Part shown: positions 47,925 through 59,900 of the stretch, piece after piece | Position numbering within the stretch: position 1 is the stretch's first letter | Layout: each line of letters begins with the position of its first letter | Assembly (NCBI RefSeq): GCF_027744825.2 | Contig: NC_071351.1 | Location: forward strand, 16,319,001-16,383,000 | DNA: 64,000 nt | DNA from: Synchiropus splendidus | Lineage: Eukaryota > Chordata > Actinopteri > Syngnathiformes > Callionymidae | Reading direction: 5' to 3' | Program-made: the position numbers and the translations under genes | Notes under the pieces: generated by a model | Told to the model about the DNA's origin: nothing | The model's input: the letters and a program-made list of their open reading frames with translations, nothing else | Databases searched by the model: none

Positions 47925-50727
47925 CATAAGTGTTGATAACTTTCGAAAAACACTTCAGACAGCTTAGATTTGATGTGCAACTACTAGAAAGACCCTTTCT
48001 GCTATAGCGGGAGGTTAAAATTTCATGTTCTGAAGCTTCCCTGAAAAGTTATGGCACAATGCACAAAAACGCTTTTCAGCCTGAGATAAGGTGGGTTTCG
48101 GAACACCAAACATAAAAATGTTGATAACTTTCGAAAAACACTTCAGACAGCTTAGATTTGATGTGCAACAACTAGAAAGACCCTTTCTGCTATAGTGGGA
48201 GGTTAAAATTTCATGTTTTGAAGCTTCCCTGAAAAGTTATGGCACAATGCACAAAAACGCTTTTCAGCCTGAGATAAGGTAGGTTTCGGAACGCCAAACA
48301 TAAGTTTTGATAACTTTCGAAAAACACTTCAAACAGCTTAGATTTGATGTGCAACTACTAGAAAGGCCCTTTCTGCTATAGTGGGAGGTTAAAATTTCAT
48401 GTTCTGAATCTTCCCTGAAAAGTTATGGCACAATGCACAAAAACGCTTTTCAGCATGAGATAAGGTGGGTTTCGGAACGCCAATCATAAAAATGTTGATA
48501 ACTTTCAAAAAACACTTCAGACAGTTTAGATTTGATGTGCAACTACTAGAAAGTGCCTTTCTGCTATAGTGGGAGGTTAAAATTTCTTGTTCTGAAGCTT
48601 CCCTGAAAAGTTATGGCACAATGCACAAAAACGCTTTTCAGCCTGAGATAAGGTGGGTTTCGGAACGCCAAACATAAAAGTGTTGATAACTTTCGAAAAA
48701 CACTTCAGACAGCTTAGATTTGATGTGGAACTATTAGAAAGACCCTTTCTGCTATAGTGGGAGGTTAAAATTTCATGTTCTGAAGCTTCCCTGAAAAGTT
48801 ATGGCACAATGCACAAAAACGCTTTGCAGCCTGAGATAAGGTGGGTTTCGGAACGCCAAACATAAACGTGTTGATAACTTTCGAAAAACACTTCAGACAG
48901 CTTAGATTTGATGTGCAACTACTAGAAAGACCCTTTCTGCTATAGTGGGAGGTTAAAATTTCATGTTCTGAAGCTTCCCTGAAAAGTTATGGCACAATGC
49001 ATAAAAACGCTTTTCAGCCTGAGATAAGGTGGGTTTCGGAACGCCAAACATAAAAGTGTTGATAACTTTCGAAAAACACTTCAGACAGCTTAGATTTGAT
49101 GTGCAACTAATAGAAAGACCCTTTCTGCTATAGTGGGGGGTTAAAATTTCATGTTCTGAAGCCTCCCTGAAAAGTGATGACACAATGCGTAAAAACGCTT
49201 TTCAGCCTGAGATAAGGTGGGTTTCGGTACGCCAAACATAAAAGTGTTAATAACTTTCGAAAAACACCTCAGACAGCTTAGATTTGATGAGCATCTACTC
49301 GAAAGACCCTTTCTGCTATAGTGGGAGGTTAAAATTTCATGTTCTGAAGCTTCCCTGAAAAGTTATGGCACAATGCGTAAAAAGGCATTTTCAGCCTGAG
49401 ATAAGGTGGGTTTCGGAACGCCAAACATAAAAGTGTTAATAACTTTCGAAAAACACTTCAGACAGCTTAGATTTGATGTGCAACTACTGGAAAGACCCTT
49501 TCTGCTATAGTGGGAGGTTAAAATTTTATGTTCTGAAGCTTCCCTGAAAAGTTATGGCACAATGCACAAAAACGCCTTTCAGCCTTAGATAAGGTGGGTT
49601 TCGGAACGCCAAACATAAAAGTGTTGATAACTTTCGAAACACACTTCAGACAGCTTAGATTTGATGTGCAACTACTAGAAAGACCCTTTCTGCTATAGTG
49701 GGAGGTTAAAATTTTATGTTCTGAAGCATCCCTGAAAAGTTATGGCACAATGCACAAAAACGCTTTTCAGCCTGAGATAAGGTGGGTTTCGGAACGCCAA
49801 ACATAAAAGTTTTGATAACTTTCGAAAAACACTTCAGACAGCTTAGATTTGATGTGCAACTACTAGAAAGACCCTTTCTGCTATAGTGGGAGGTTAAAAT
49901 TTCATGTTCTGAAGCTTCCCTGAAAAGTTATGGCACAATGCACAAAAACGCTTTTCAGCCTGAGATAAGGTGGGTTTCGGAACGGCAAACATAAAAGTGT
50001 TGATAACTTTCGAAAAACACTTCAGACAGCTTAGATTTGATGTGCAACTACTAGAAAGACCCTTTCTGCTATAGTGGGAGGTTAAAATTTCATGTTCTGA
50101 AGCTTCCCTGAAAAGTTATGGCACAATGCACAAAAACGCTTTTCAGCCTGAGATAAGGTGGGTTTCGGAACGCCAAACATAAAAGTGTTGATAACTTTCG
50201 AAAAACACTTCAAACAGCTTAGATTTGATGTGCAACCACTAGAAAGACCCTTTCTGCTATAGTGGGAGGTTAAAATTTCATGTTCTGAAGCTTCCCTGAA
50301 AAGTTATGGCACAATGCACAAAAACGCTTTTCAGCCTGAGATAAGGTGGGTTTCGGAACGCGAAACATAAGTGTTGATAACTTTCGAAAAACACTTCAGA
50401 CAGCTTAGATTTGATGTGCAGCTACTAGAAAGACCCTTTCTGCTATAGTGGGAGGTTAAAATTTCATGTTCTGAAGCTTCCCTGAAAAGTTATGGCACAA
50501 TGCACAAAAACGCTTTTCAGCCTGAGATAAGGTGGGTTTCGGAACGGCAAACATAAAAGTGTTGATAACTTTCGAAAAACACTTCAGACAGCTTAGATTT
50601 GATGTGCAACTACTAGAAAGACCCTTTTTGCTATAGTGGGAGGTTAAAATTTCATGTTCTGAAGCTTCCCTGAAAAGTTATGGCACAATGCACAAAAACG
50701 CCTTTCAGCCTTAGATAAGGGGGGTTC
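47925..50727. repeat. Near-consensus and mixed monomers, no clear higher-order unit
   Basis: Fifteen monomers, several close to consensus. Scattered variants include AA-deleted copies near 47926, 48300 and 50366, CCAATCAT near 48482, GAAAGTGCC near 48550, GCGTAAAAAGGCA near 49375, and AACGGCAAAC copies near 49981 and 50543. The ATAAGTG/GCAGCTAC monomer near 50360 recurs about three monomers later at 50921, which starts the period used in block E. Confidence 0.78.
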
Positions 50728-52413
50728 GGAACGCCAAACATAAAAGTGTTGATAACTTTCGAAAAACACTTCAGACAGCTTAGATTTGATGTGCAACTAC
50801 TAGAAAGACCCTTTCTGCTATAGTGGGAGGTTAAAATTTCATGTTCTGAAGCTTCCCTGAAAAGTTATGGCACAATGCACAAAAACGCTTTTCAGCCTGA
50901 GATAAGGTGGGTTTCGGAACGCCAAACATAAGTGTTGATAACTTTCGAAAAACACTTCAGACAGCTTAGATTTGATGTGCAGCTACTAGAAAGACCCTTT
51001 CTGCTATAGTGGGAGGTTAAAATTTCATGTTCTGAAGCTTCCCTGAAAAGTTTTGGCACAATGCACAAAAACGCTTTTCAGCCTGAGATAAGGTTGGTTT
51101 CGGAACGGCAAACATAAAAGTGTTGATAACTTTCGAAAAACACTTCAGACAGCTTAGATTTGATGTGCAACTACTAGAAAGACCCTTTCTGCTATAGTGG
51201 GAGGTTAAAATTTCATGTTCTGAAGCTTCCCTGAAAAGTTATGGCACAATGCACAAAAACGCTTTTCAGCCTGAGATAAGGTGGGTTTCGGAACGCCAAA
51301 CATAAAAGTGTTGATAACTTTCGAAAAACACTTCAGACAGCTTAGATTTGATGTGCAACTACTAGAAAGACCCTTTCTGCTATAGTGGGAGGTTTAAATT
51401 TCATGTTCTGAAGCTTCCCTGAAAAGTTATGGCACAATGCACAAAAACGCTTTTCAGCGTGAGATAAGGTTGGTTTCGGAACGGCAAACATAAAAGTGTT
51501 GATAACTTTCGAAAAACACTTCAGACAGCTTAGATTTGATGTGCAACTACTAGAAAGACCCTTTTTGCTATAGTGGGAGGTTAAAATTTCATGTTCTGAA
51601 GCTTCCCTGAAAAGTTATGGCACAATGCACAAAAACGCTTTTCAGCCTGAGATAAGGTTGGTTTCGGAACGGCAAACATAAAAGTGTTGATAACTTTCGA
51701 AAAACACTTCAGACAGCTTAGATTTGATGTGCAACTACTAGAAAGACCCTTTCTGCTATAGTGGGAGGTTAAAATTTCATGTTCTGAAGCTTCCCTGAAA
51801 AGTTATGGCACAATGCACAAAAACGCTTTTCAGCCTGAGATAAGGTGGGTTTCGGAACGCCAAACATAAAAGTGTTGATAACTTTCTAAAAACACTTCAG
51901 ACAGCTTAGATTTGATGTGCAACTATTAGAAAGACCCTTTCTGCTATAGTGGGAGGTTAAAATTTCATGTTCTGAAGCTTCCCTGAAAAGTTATGGCACA
52001 ATGCACAAAAACGCCTTTCAGCCTTAGATAAGGGGGGTTCGGAACGCCAAACATAAAAGTGTTGATAACTTTCGAAAAACACTTCAGACAGCTTAGATTT
52101 GATGTGCAACTACTAGAAAGACCCTTTCTGCTATAGTGGGAGGTTAAAATTTCATGTTCTGAAGCTTCCCTGAAAAGTTATGGCACAATGCACAAAAACG
52201 CCTTTCAGCCTTAGATAAGGGGGGTTCGGAACGCCAAACATAAGTGTTGATAACTTTCAAAAAACACTTCAGACAGCTTAGATTTGATGTGCAACTACTA
52301 GAAAGACCCTTTCTGCTATAGTGGGAGGTTAAAATTTCATGTTCTGAAGCTTCCCTGAAAAGTTATGGCACAATGCACAAAAACGCTTTTCAGCCTGAAA
52401 TAAGGTGGGTTTC
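50728..52413. repeat. Block E, copy 1 (1686 bp, nine monomers)
   Basis: Landmarks recur 1686 bp later: GAAAAGTTTTGGC (51051 and 52737), GGTTTAAATT (51391 and 53077) and CCTTTTTGCT (51561 and 53247). Many members share GGTTGGTTTCGG with AACGGCAAAC. From about 51650 the offset falls to 1498 bp because copy 2 lacks one monomer. Confidence 0.9.
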
Positions 52414-53911
52414 GGAACGCCAAACATAAAAGTGTTGATAACTTTCGAAAAACACTTCAGACAGCTTAGATTTGATGTGCAACTACTAGAAAGACCCTTT
52501 CTGCTATAGTGGGAGGTTAAAATTTCATGTTCTGAAGCTTCCCTGAAAAGTTATGGCACAATGCACAAAAACGCTTTTCAGCCTGAGATAAGGTGGGTTT
52601 CGGAACGCCAAACATAAGTGTTGATAACTTTCGAAAAACACTTCAGACAGCTTAGATTTGATGTGCAGCTACTAGAAAGACCCTTTCTGCTATAGTGGGA
52701 GGTTAAAATTTCATGTTCTGAAGCTTCCCTGAAAAGTTTTGGCACAATGCACAAAAACGCTTTTCAGCCTGAGATAAGGTTGGTTTCGGAACGGCAAACA
52801 TAAAAGTGTTGATAACTTTCGAAAAACACTTCAGACAGCTTAGATTTGATGTGCAACTACTAGAAAGACCCTTTTTGCTATAGTGGGAGGTTAAAATTTC
52901 ATGTTCTGAAGCTTCCCTGAAAAGTTATGGCACAATGCACAAAAACGCTTTTCAGCCTGAGATAAGGTGGGTTTCGGAACGCCAAACATAAAAGTGTTGA
53001 TAACTTTCGAAAAACACTTCAGACAGCTTAGATTTGATGTGCAACTACTAGAAAGACCCTTTCTGCTATAGTGGGAGGTTTAAATTTCATGTTCTGAAGC
53101 TTCCCTGAAAAGTTATGGCACAATGCACAAAAACGCTTTTCAGCGTGAGATAAGGTTGGTTTCGGAACGGCAAACATAAAAGTGTTGATAACTTTCGAAA
53201 AACACTTCAGACAGCTTAGATTTGATGTGCAACTACTAGAAAGACCCTTTTTGCTATAGTGGGAGGTTAAAATTTCATGTTCTGAAGCTTCCCTGAAAAG
53301 TTATGGCACAATGCACAAAAACGCTTTTCAGCCTGAGATAAGGTGGGTTTCGGAACGCCAAACATAAAAGTGTTGATAACTTTCTAAAAACACTTCAGAC
53401 AGCTTAGATTTGATGTGCAACTATTAGAAAGACCCTTTCTGCTATAGTGGGAGGTTAAAATTTCATGTTCTGAAGCTTCCCTGAAAAGTTATGGCACAAT
53501 GCACAAAAACGCCTTTCAGCCTTAGATAAGGGGGGTTCGGAACGCCAAACATAAAAGTGTTGATAACTTTCGAAAAACACTTCAGACAGCTTAGATTTGA
53601 TGTGCAACTACTAGAAAGACCCTTTCTGCTATAGTGGGAGGTTAAAATTTCATGTTCTGAAGCTTCCCTGAAAAGTTATAGCACAATGCACAAAAACGCC
53701 TTTCAGCCTTAGATAAGGGGGGTTCGGAACGCCAAACATAAGTGTTGATAACTTTCGAAAAACACTTCAGACAGCTTAGATTTGATGTGCAACTACTAGA
53801 AAGACCCTTTCTGCTATAGTGGGAGGTTAAAATTTCATGTTCTGAAGCTTCCCTGAAAAGTTATGGCACAATGCACAAAAAAGCTTTTCAGCCTGAGATA
53901 AGGCGGGTTTC
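52414..53911. repeat. Block E, copy 2 (1498 bp, eight monomers)
   Basis: It abuts copy 1. It keeps the CTTTCTAAAAAC (53391 versus 51893) and double GGGGGGTTCGG landmarks of copy 1, but lacks the GGTTGG/GGCAAAC monomer of about 51660-51847. One near-end monomer has GTTATAGCAC at about 53677 where copy 1 has GTTATGGCAC. Confidence 0.9.
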
Positions 53912-56900
53912 GGAACGCCAAACATAAAAGTGTTGATAACTTTCGAAAAACACTTCAGACAGCTTAGATTTGATGTGCAACTATTAGAAAGACCCTTTCT
54001 GCTATAGTGGGAGGTTAAAATTTCATGTTCTGAAGCTTCCCTGAAAAGTTGTGGCACAATGCACAAAAACGCTTTTCAGCCTGAGATAAGGTGGGTTTCG
54101 GAACGCCAAACATAAAAGTGTTAATAACTTTCGAAAAACACATCAGACAGCTTAGATTTGATGTGCAACTTCTAGAAAGACCCTTTCTGCTATAGTGGGA
54201 GGTTAAAATTTCATGTTCTGAAGCTTCCCTGAAAAGGTATGGCACAATGCACAAAAACGCTTTTCAGCCTGAGATAAGGTGGGTTTCGGAACGCCAAACA
54301 TAAAAGTGTTGATAACTTTCGAAAAACACATCAGACAGCTAAGATTTGATGTGGAACTTCTAGAAAGACCCTTTCTGCGATAGTGGGAGGTTAAAATTTC
54401 GTGTTCTGAAGCTTCCCTGAAAAGTTGTGGCACAATGCACAAAAACGCTGTTCAGCCTGAGATAAGGTGGGTTTCGGAACGCCAAACATAAAAGTGTTGA
54501 TAACTTTCGAAAAAACATCAGACAGCTTTGATTTGATGTGCAACTTCTAGAAAGACCCTTTCTGCGATAGTGGGAGGTTAAAATTTCGTGTTCTGAAGCT
54601 TCCCTGAAAAGTTGTGGCACAATGCACAAAAACGCTTTTCAGCCTGAGATAAGGTGGGTTTCGGAACGCCAAACATAAAAGTGTTGATAACTTTCGAAAA
54701 ACACTTCAGACAGCTTTGATTTGATGTGCAACTACAAGAAAGACCCTTTCTGCTATAGTGGGAGGTTAAAATTTCATGTTCTGAAGCTTCCCTGAAAAGT
54801 TATGGCACAATCCACAAAAACGCTTTTCAGCCTGAGATAAAGTGGGTTTCGGAAAACCAAACATAAAAGTGTTGATAACTTTCGAAAAACACATCAGACA
54901 GCTTAGATTTGATGTGCAACTACTAGAATGGGCCTTTCTGCTATAGTGGGAGGTTAAAATTTCATGTTCTGAAGCTTCCCTGAAAAGTTATGGCACAATG
55001 CACAAAAACGCTTTTCAGCCTGAGATAAGGTGGGTTTCGGAAGGCCAAACATAAAAGTGTTGATAACTTTCGAAAAACACTTCAGACAGCTTAGATTTGA
55101 TGTGCAACTACTAGAAAGACCCTTTCTGCTATAGTGGGAGGTTAAAATTTCATGTTCTGAAGCTTCCCTGAAAAGTTATGGCACAATGCACAAAAACGCT
55201 TCTCAGCCTGAAATAAGGTGGGTTTCGGAACGCCAAACATAAAAGTGTTGATAACTTTCGAAAAACACATCAGACATCTAAGATTTGATGTGGAACTTCT
55301 AGAAAGACCCTTTCTGCGATAGTGGGAGGTGAAAATTTCGTGTTCTGAAGCTTCCTTGAAAAGTTGTGTCACAATGCACAAAAACACTTTTCAGCCTGAG
55401 ATAAGGTGGGTTTCGGAACGCCAAACATCAAAATGTTGATAACTTTCGAAAAACACTTCAGACAGATTAGATTTGATGTGCAACTACTAGAAAGACCCCT
55501 TCTGCTATAGTGGGAGGTTAAAATTTCATGTTCTGAAGCTTCCCTGAAAAGTTATGGCACAATGCACAAAAACGCTTTTCAGCCTGAGATAAGGTTGGTT
55601 TCGGAACGCCAAACATAAAAGTGTTGATAGCTTTCGAAAAACACTTCAGACAGCTTTGATTTGATGTGCAACTACTAGAAAGACCCTTTCTGCTATAGTG
55701 GGAGGTTAAAAATTTATGTTCTGAAGCTTCCCTAAAAAGTTATGGCACAATGCACAAAAACGCTTTTCAGCTTGATATAAGGTGGGTTACGGAACGCCAA
55801 ACGTAAAAGTGTTGATAACTTTCGAAAAACACTTCAGACAGATTAGATTTGATGTGCAACTACTAGAAAGACCCCTTCTGCTATAGTGGGAGGTTAAAAT
55901 TTCATGTTCTGAAGCTTCCCTGAAAAGTTATGGCACAATGCGTAGAAACGCTTTTCAGCCTGAGATAAGGTGGGTTTCGGAACGCCAAACATAAAAGTGT
56001 TAATAACTTTCGAAAAACACTTCAGACAGCTTAGATTTGATGAGCAACTACTAGAAAGACCCTTTCTGCTATAGTGGGAGGTTAAAATTTCATGTTCTGA
56101 AGCTTCCCTGAAAAGTTATGGCACAATGCACAAAAACGCTTTTCAGCCTGAGATAAGGTGGGTTTCGGAACGCCAAACATAAAAGTGTTAATAACTTTCG
56201 AAAAACACTTCAGACAGCTTAGATTTGATGTGCAACTACTAGAAAGGCCCTTTCTGCTATAGTGGGAGGTTAAAATTTCATGTTCTGAAGCTTCCCTGAA
56301 AAGTTATGGCACAATGCACAAAAACGCTTTTCAGCCTGAGATAAGGTGGGTTTCGGAAGGCCAAACATAAAAGTGTTGATAACTTTCGAAAAACACTTCA
56401 GACAGCTTAGATTTGATGTGCAACTACTAGAAAGACCCTTTCTGCTATAGTGGGAGGTTAAAATTTCATGTTCTGAAGCATCCCTGAAAAGTTAAGGCAC
56501 AATGCACAAAAACGCATTTCACCCAGAGATAAGGAGGGTTTCGGAAGGCCAAACATAAGTTTTGATCACTTTCGAAAAACACTTCAGACAGCTTAGATAT
56601 GATGTGCAACTACTAGAAATACCCTTTCTGCTATAGTGGGAGGTTAAAATTTCATGTTCTGAAGCTTCCCAGAAAAGTTATGGCACAATGCACAAAAACG
56701 CTTTTCAGCCTGAGATAAGGTGGGTTTCGGAACGCCAAACATAAAAGTGTTGATAACTTTCGAAAAACACTTCAGACACCTTAGATTTGATGTGCAACTA
56801 CAACAAAGACCCTTTCTGCTATAGTGGGAGGTTAAAATTTCATGTTCTGAAGCTTCCCTGAAAAGTTATGGCACAATGCACAAAAACGCTTTTCAGCCTG

Positions 56901-59900
56901 AGATAAGGTGGGTTTCGGACCGCCAAACATAAGTGTTGATAACTTCCGAAAAACACTTCAGACAGCTTAGATTTGATGTGCAACTACTAGAAAGACCCTT
57001 TCTGCTATAGTGGGAGGTTAAAATTTCATCTTCTGAAGCTTCCCTGAGAAGTTATGGCTCAATGCACAAAAACGCTTTTCAGACTGAGATAAGGTGGGTT
57101 TCGCAACGCCAAACATAAAGGTGTTGATAACTTTCGAAAAACACTTCAGACACCTTAGATTTGATGTGCAACTGCTAGAAAAACCCTTTCTGCTATCGTG
57201 GGAGGTTAAACTTTCATGTTCTGAAGCTTCCCTGAAAAGTTATGGCACAATGCACAAAAACGCTTTTCAGCCTGAGATAAGGTGGGTTTCGGAACGCCAA
57301 ACATAAAAGTGTTGATAACTTTCGAAAAACACTCCAGACAGCTTAGATTTGATGTGCAACTACTAGAAAGACCCTTTCTGCGATAGTGGGAGGTTAAAAT
57401 TTCATGTTCTGAAGCTTCCCTGAAAAGTTATGGCACAATCCACAAAAACGCTTTTCAGCCTGAGATAAGGTGGGTTTCGGAACGCCAAACATGAAAGTGT
57501 TGATAACTTTCGAAAAACACATCAGACAGTTTAGATTTGATATGCAACTTCTGGAAAGACCCTTTCTGCTATAGTGGGAGGTTAAAATTTCATGTTCTGA
57601 AGCTTCCCTGAAAAGTTATGGCACAATGCACAAAAACGCTTTTCAGCCTGAGATAAGGTGGGTTTCGGAACGCCAAACATCAGAGTGTTGATAACTTTCG
57701 AAATACACTTCAGACAGCTTAGATTTGATGTGCAACTACTGGAAAGACCCTTTCTGCTATAGTGGGAGATTAAAATTTCATGTTCTGAAGCTTCCCTGAA
57801 AAGTTATGGCACAATGCACAAAAACGCTTTTCAGCCTGAGATAAGGTGGGTTTCGGAACGCCAAACATAAAAGTGTTGATAGCTTTCGAAAAACACTTCA
57901 GACAGCTTATATTTGATGTGCAACTACTAGAAAGACCGTTTCTGCTATAGTGGGAGGTTAAAATTTCATGTTCTGAAGCTTCCCTGAGAAGTTATGGCAC
58001 AATCCAAAAAAACGCTTTTCAACCTGAGATAAAGTGGGTTTCGGAACGCCAAACATAAAAGTGTTGATAACTTTTGAAAAACACTTCAGACAGCTTAGAT
58101 TTGATGTGCAACTTCTAGAAAGACCCTTTCTGCTATAGTCGGCGGTTAAAATTTCATGTTCTGAAGCTTCCCTGAAAAGTTATGGCACAATGCGTAAAAA
58201 CGCTTTTCAGCCTGAGATAAGGTGGGTGTCGGAAAGCCAAACATAAAAGTGTTAATAACTTTCGAAAAACACTTCAGACAACTTAGATTTGATGTGCAAC
58301 TACTAGAATGACCCTTTCTGCTATAGTGGGAGGTTAAAATTTCATCTTCTGAAGCTTCCCTGAGAAGTTATGGCACATTGCACAAAAACGCTTTTCAGCC
58401 TGAGATAAGGTGGGTTTCGGAACGCCAAACATAAAAGTGTTGATAACTTTCGAAAAACACTTCAGACAGCTTAGATTTGATGTGCAACTTCTAGAAAGAC
58501 CCTTTCTGCTGTAGTGGGAGGTTAAAATTTCATGTTCTGAAGCTTCGCTGAAAAGTTATGGCACAATGCACAAAAACGCTTTTCAGCCAGAGATAAGGTG
58601 GGTTTCGGAACACCAAACATAAAAGTGTTGATAACTTTTGAAAAACACTTCAGACAGCTTAGATTTGATGTGCAACTACTCGAAAGACCCTTTCTGCTAT
58701 AGTGGGAGGTTAAAATTTCATGTTCTGAAGCTTCCCTGAAAAGTTATGGCACAATACGTAGAAACGCTTTTCAGCCTGAGATAAGGTGGGTTTCGGAACG
58801 CCAAACATAAAAGTGTTAATAAGTTTCAAAAAACACATCAGACAGCTTAGATTTGATGTGCAACTTCTGGAAAGACCCTTTCTGCTATAGTGGGAGGTTA
58901 AAATTTCATGTTCTGAAGCTTCCCTGAAAAGTTATGGCACAATGCACAAAAACGCTTTTCAGCCTGAGATAAGGTGGGTTTCGGACCGCCAAACATAAGT
59001 GTTGATAACTTCCGAAAAACACTTCAGACAGCTTAGATTTGATGTGCAACTACTAGAAAGACCCTTTCTGCTATAGTGGGAGGTTAAAATTTCATCTTCT
59101 GAAGCTTCCCTGAGAAGTTATGGCTCAATGCACAAAAACGCTTTTCAGACTGAGATAAGGTGGGTTTCGCAACGCCAAACATAAAGGTGTTGATAACTTT
59201 CGAAAAACACTTCAGACAGCTTAGATTTGATGTGCAACTACTAGAAAGACCCTTTCTGCTATAGTGGGATGTTAAAATTTCATGTTCTGAAGCTTCCCTG
59301 AAACGTTATGGCACAATGCAAAAAAAACGCTTTTCAGCCTGAGATAAGGTGGGTTTCGGAACGCCAAACAAAAAAGTGTTGATAACTTTCGAAAAACACT
59401 TCAGACAGCTTAGATTTGATGTGCCACTACAAGAAAGACCCCTTCTGCTATAGTGGGAGGTTAAAATTTCATGTTCTGAAGCTTCCCTGAAAAGTTATGG
59501 CACAATGCGTAAAAACGCTTTTCAGCCTGAGATAAGGTGGGTGTCGGAAAGCCAAACATAAAAGTCTTAATAACTTTCGAAAAACACTTCAGACAGCTTA
59601 GATTTGATGTGCAACTACAGGAAAGACCCTTTCTGCTATAGTGGGAGATTAAAATTTCATGTTCTGAAGCTTCCCTGAAAAGTTATGGCACAATGCACAA
59701 AAACGCTTTTCAGCCTGAGATAAGGTGGGTTTCGGAACGCCAAACATAAAAGTGTTGATAGCTTTCGAAAAACACTTCAGACAGCTTATATTTGATGTGC
59801 AACTACTAGAAAGACAGTTTCTGCTATAGTGGGAGATTAAAATTTCATGTTCTGAAGCTTCCCTGAAAAGTTATGGCACAATGCACAAAAACGCTTTTCA

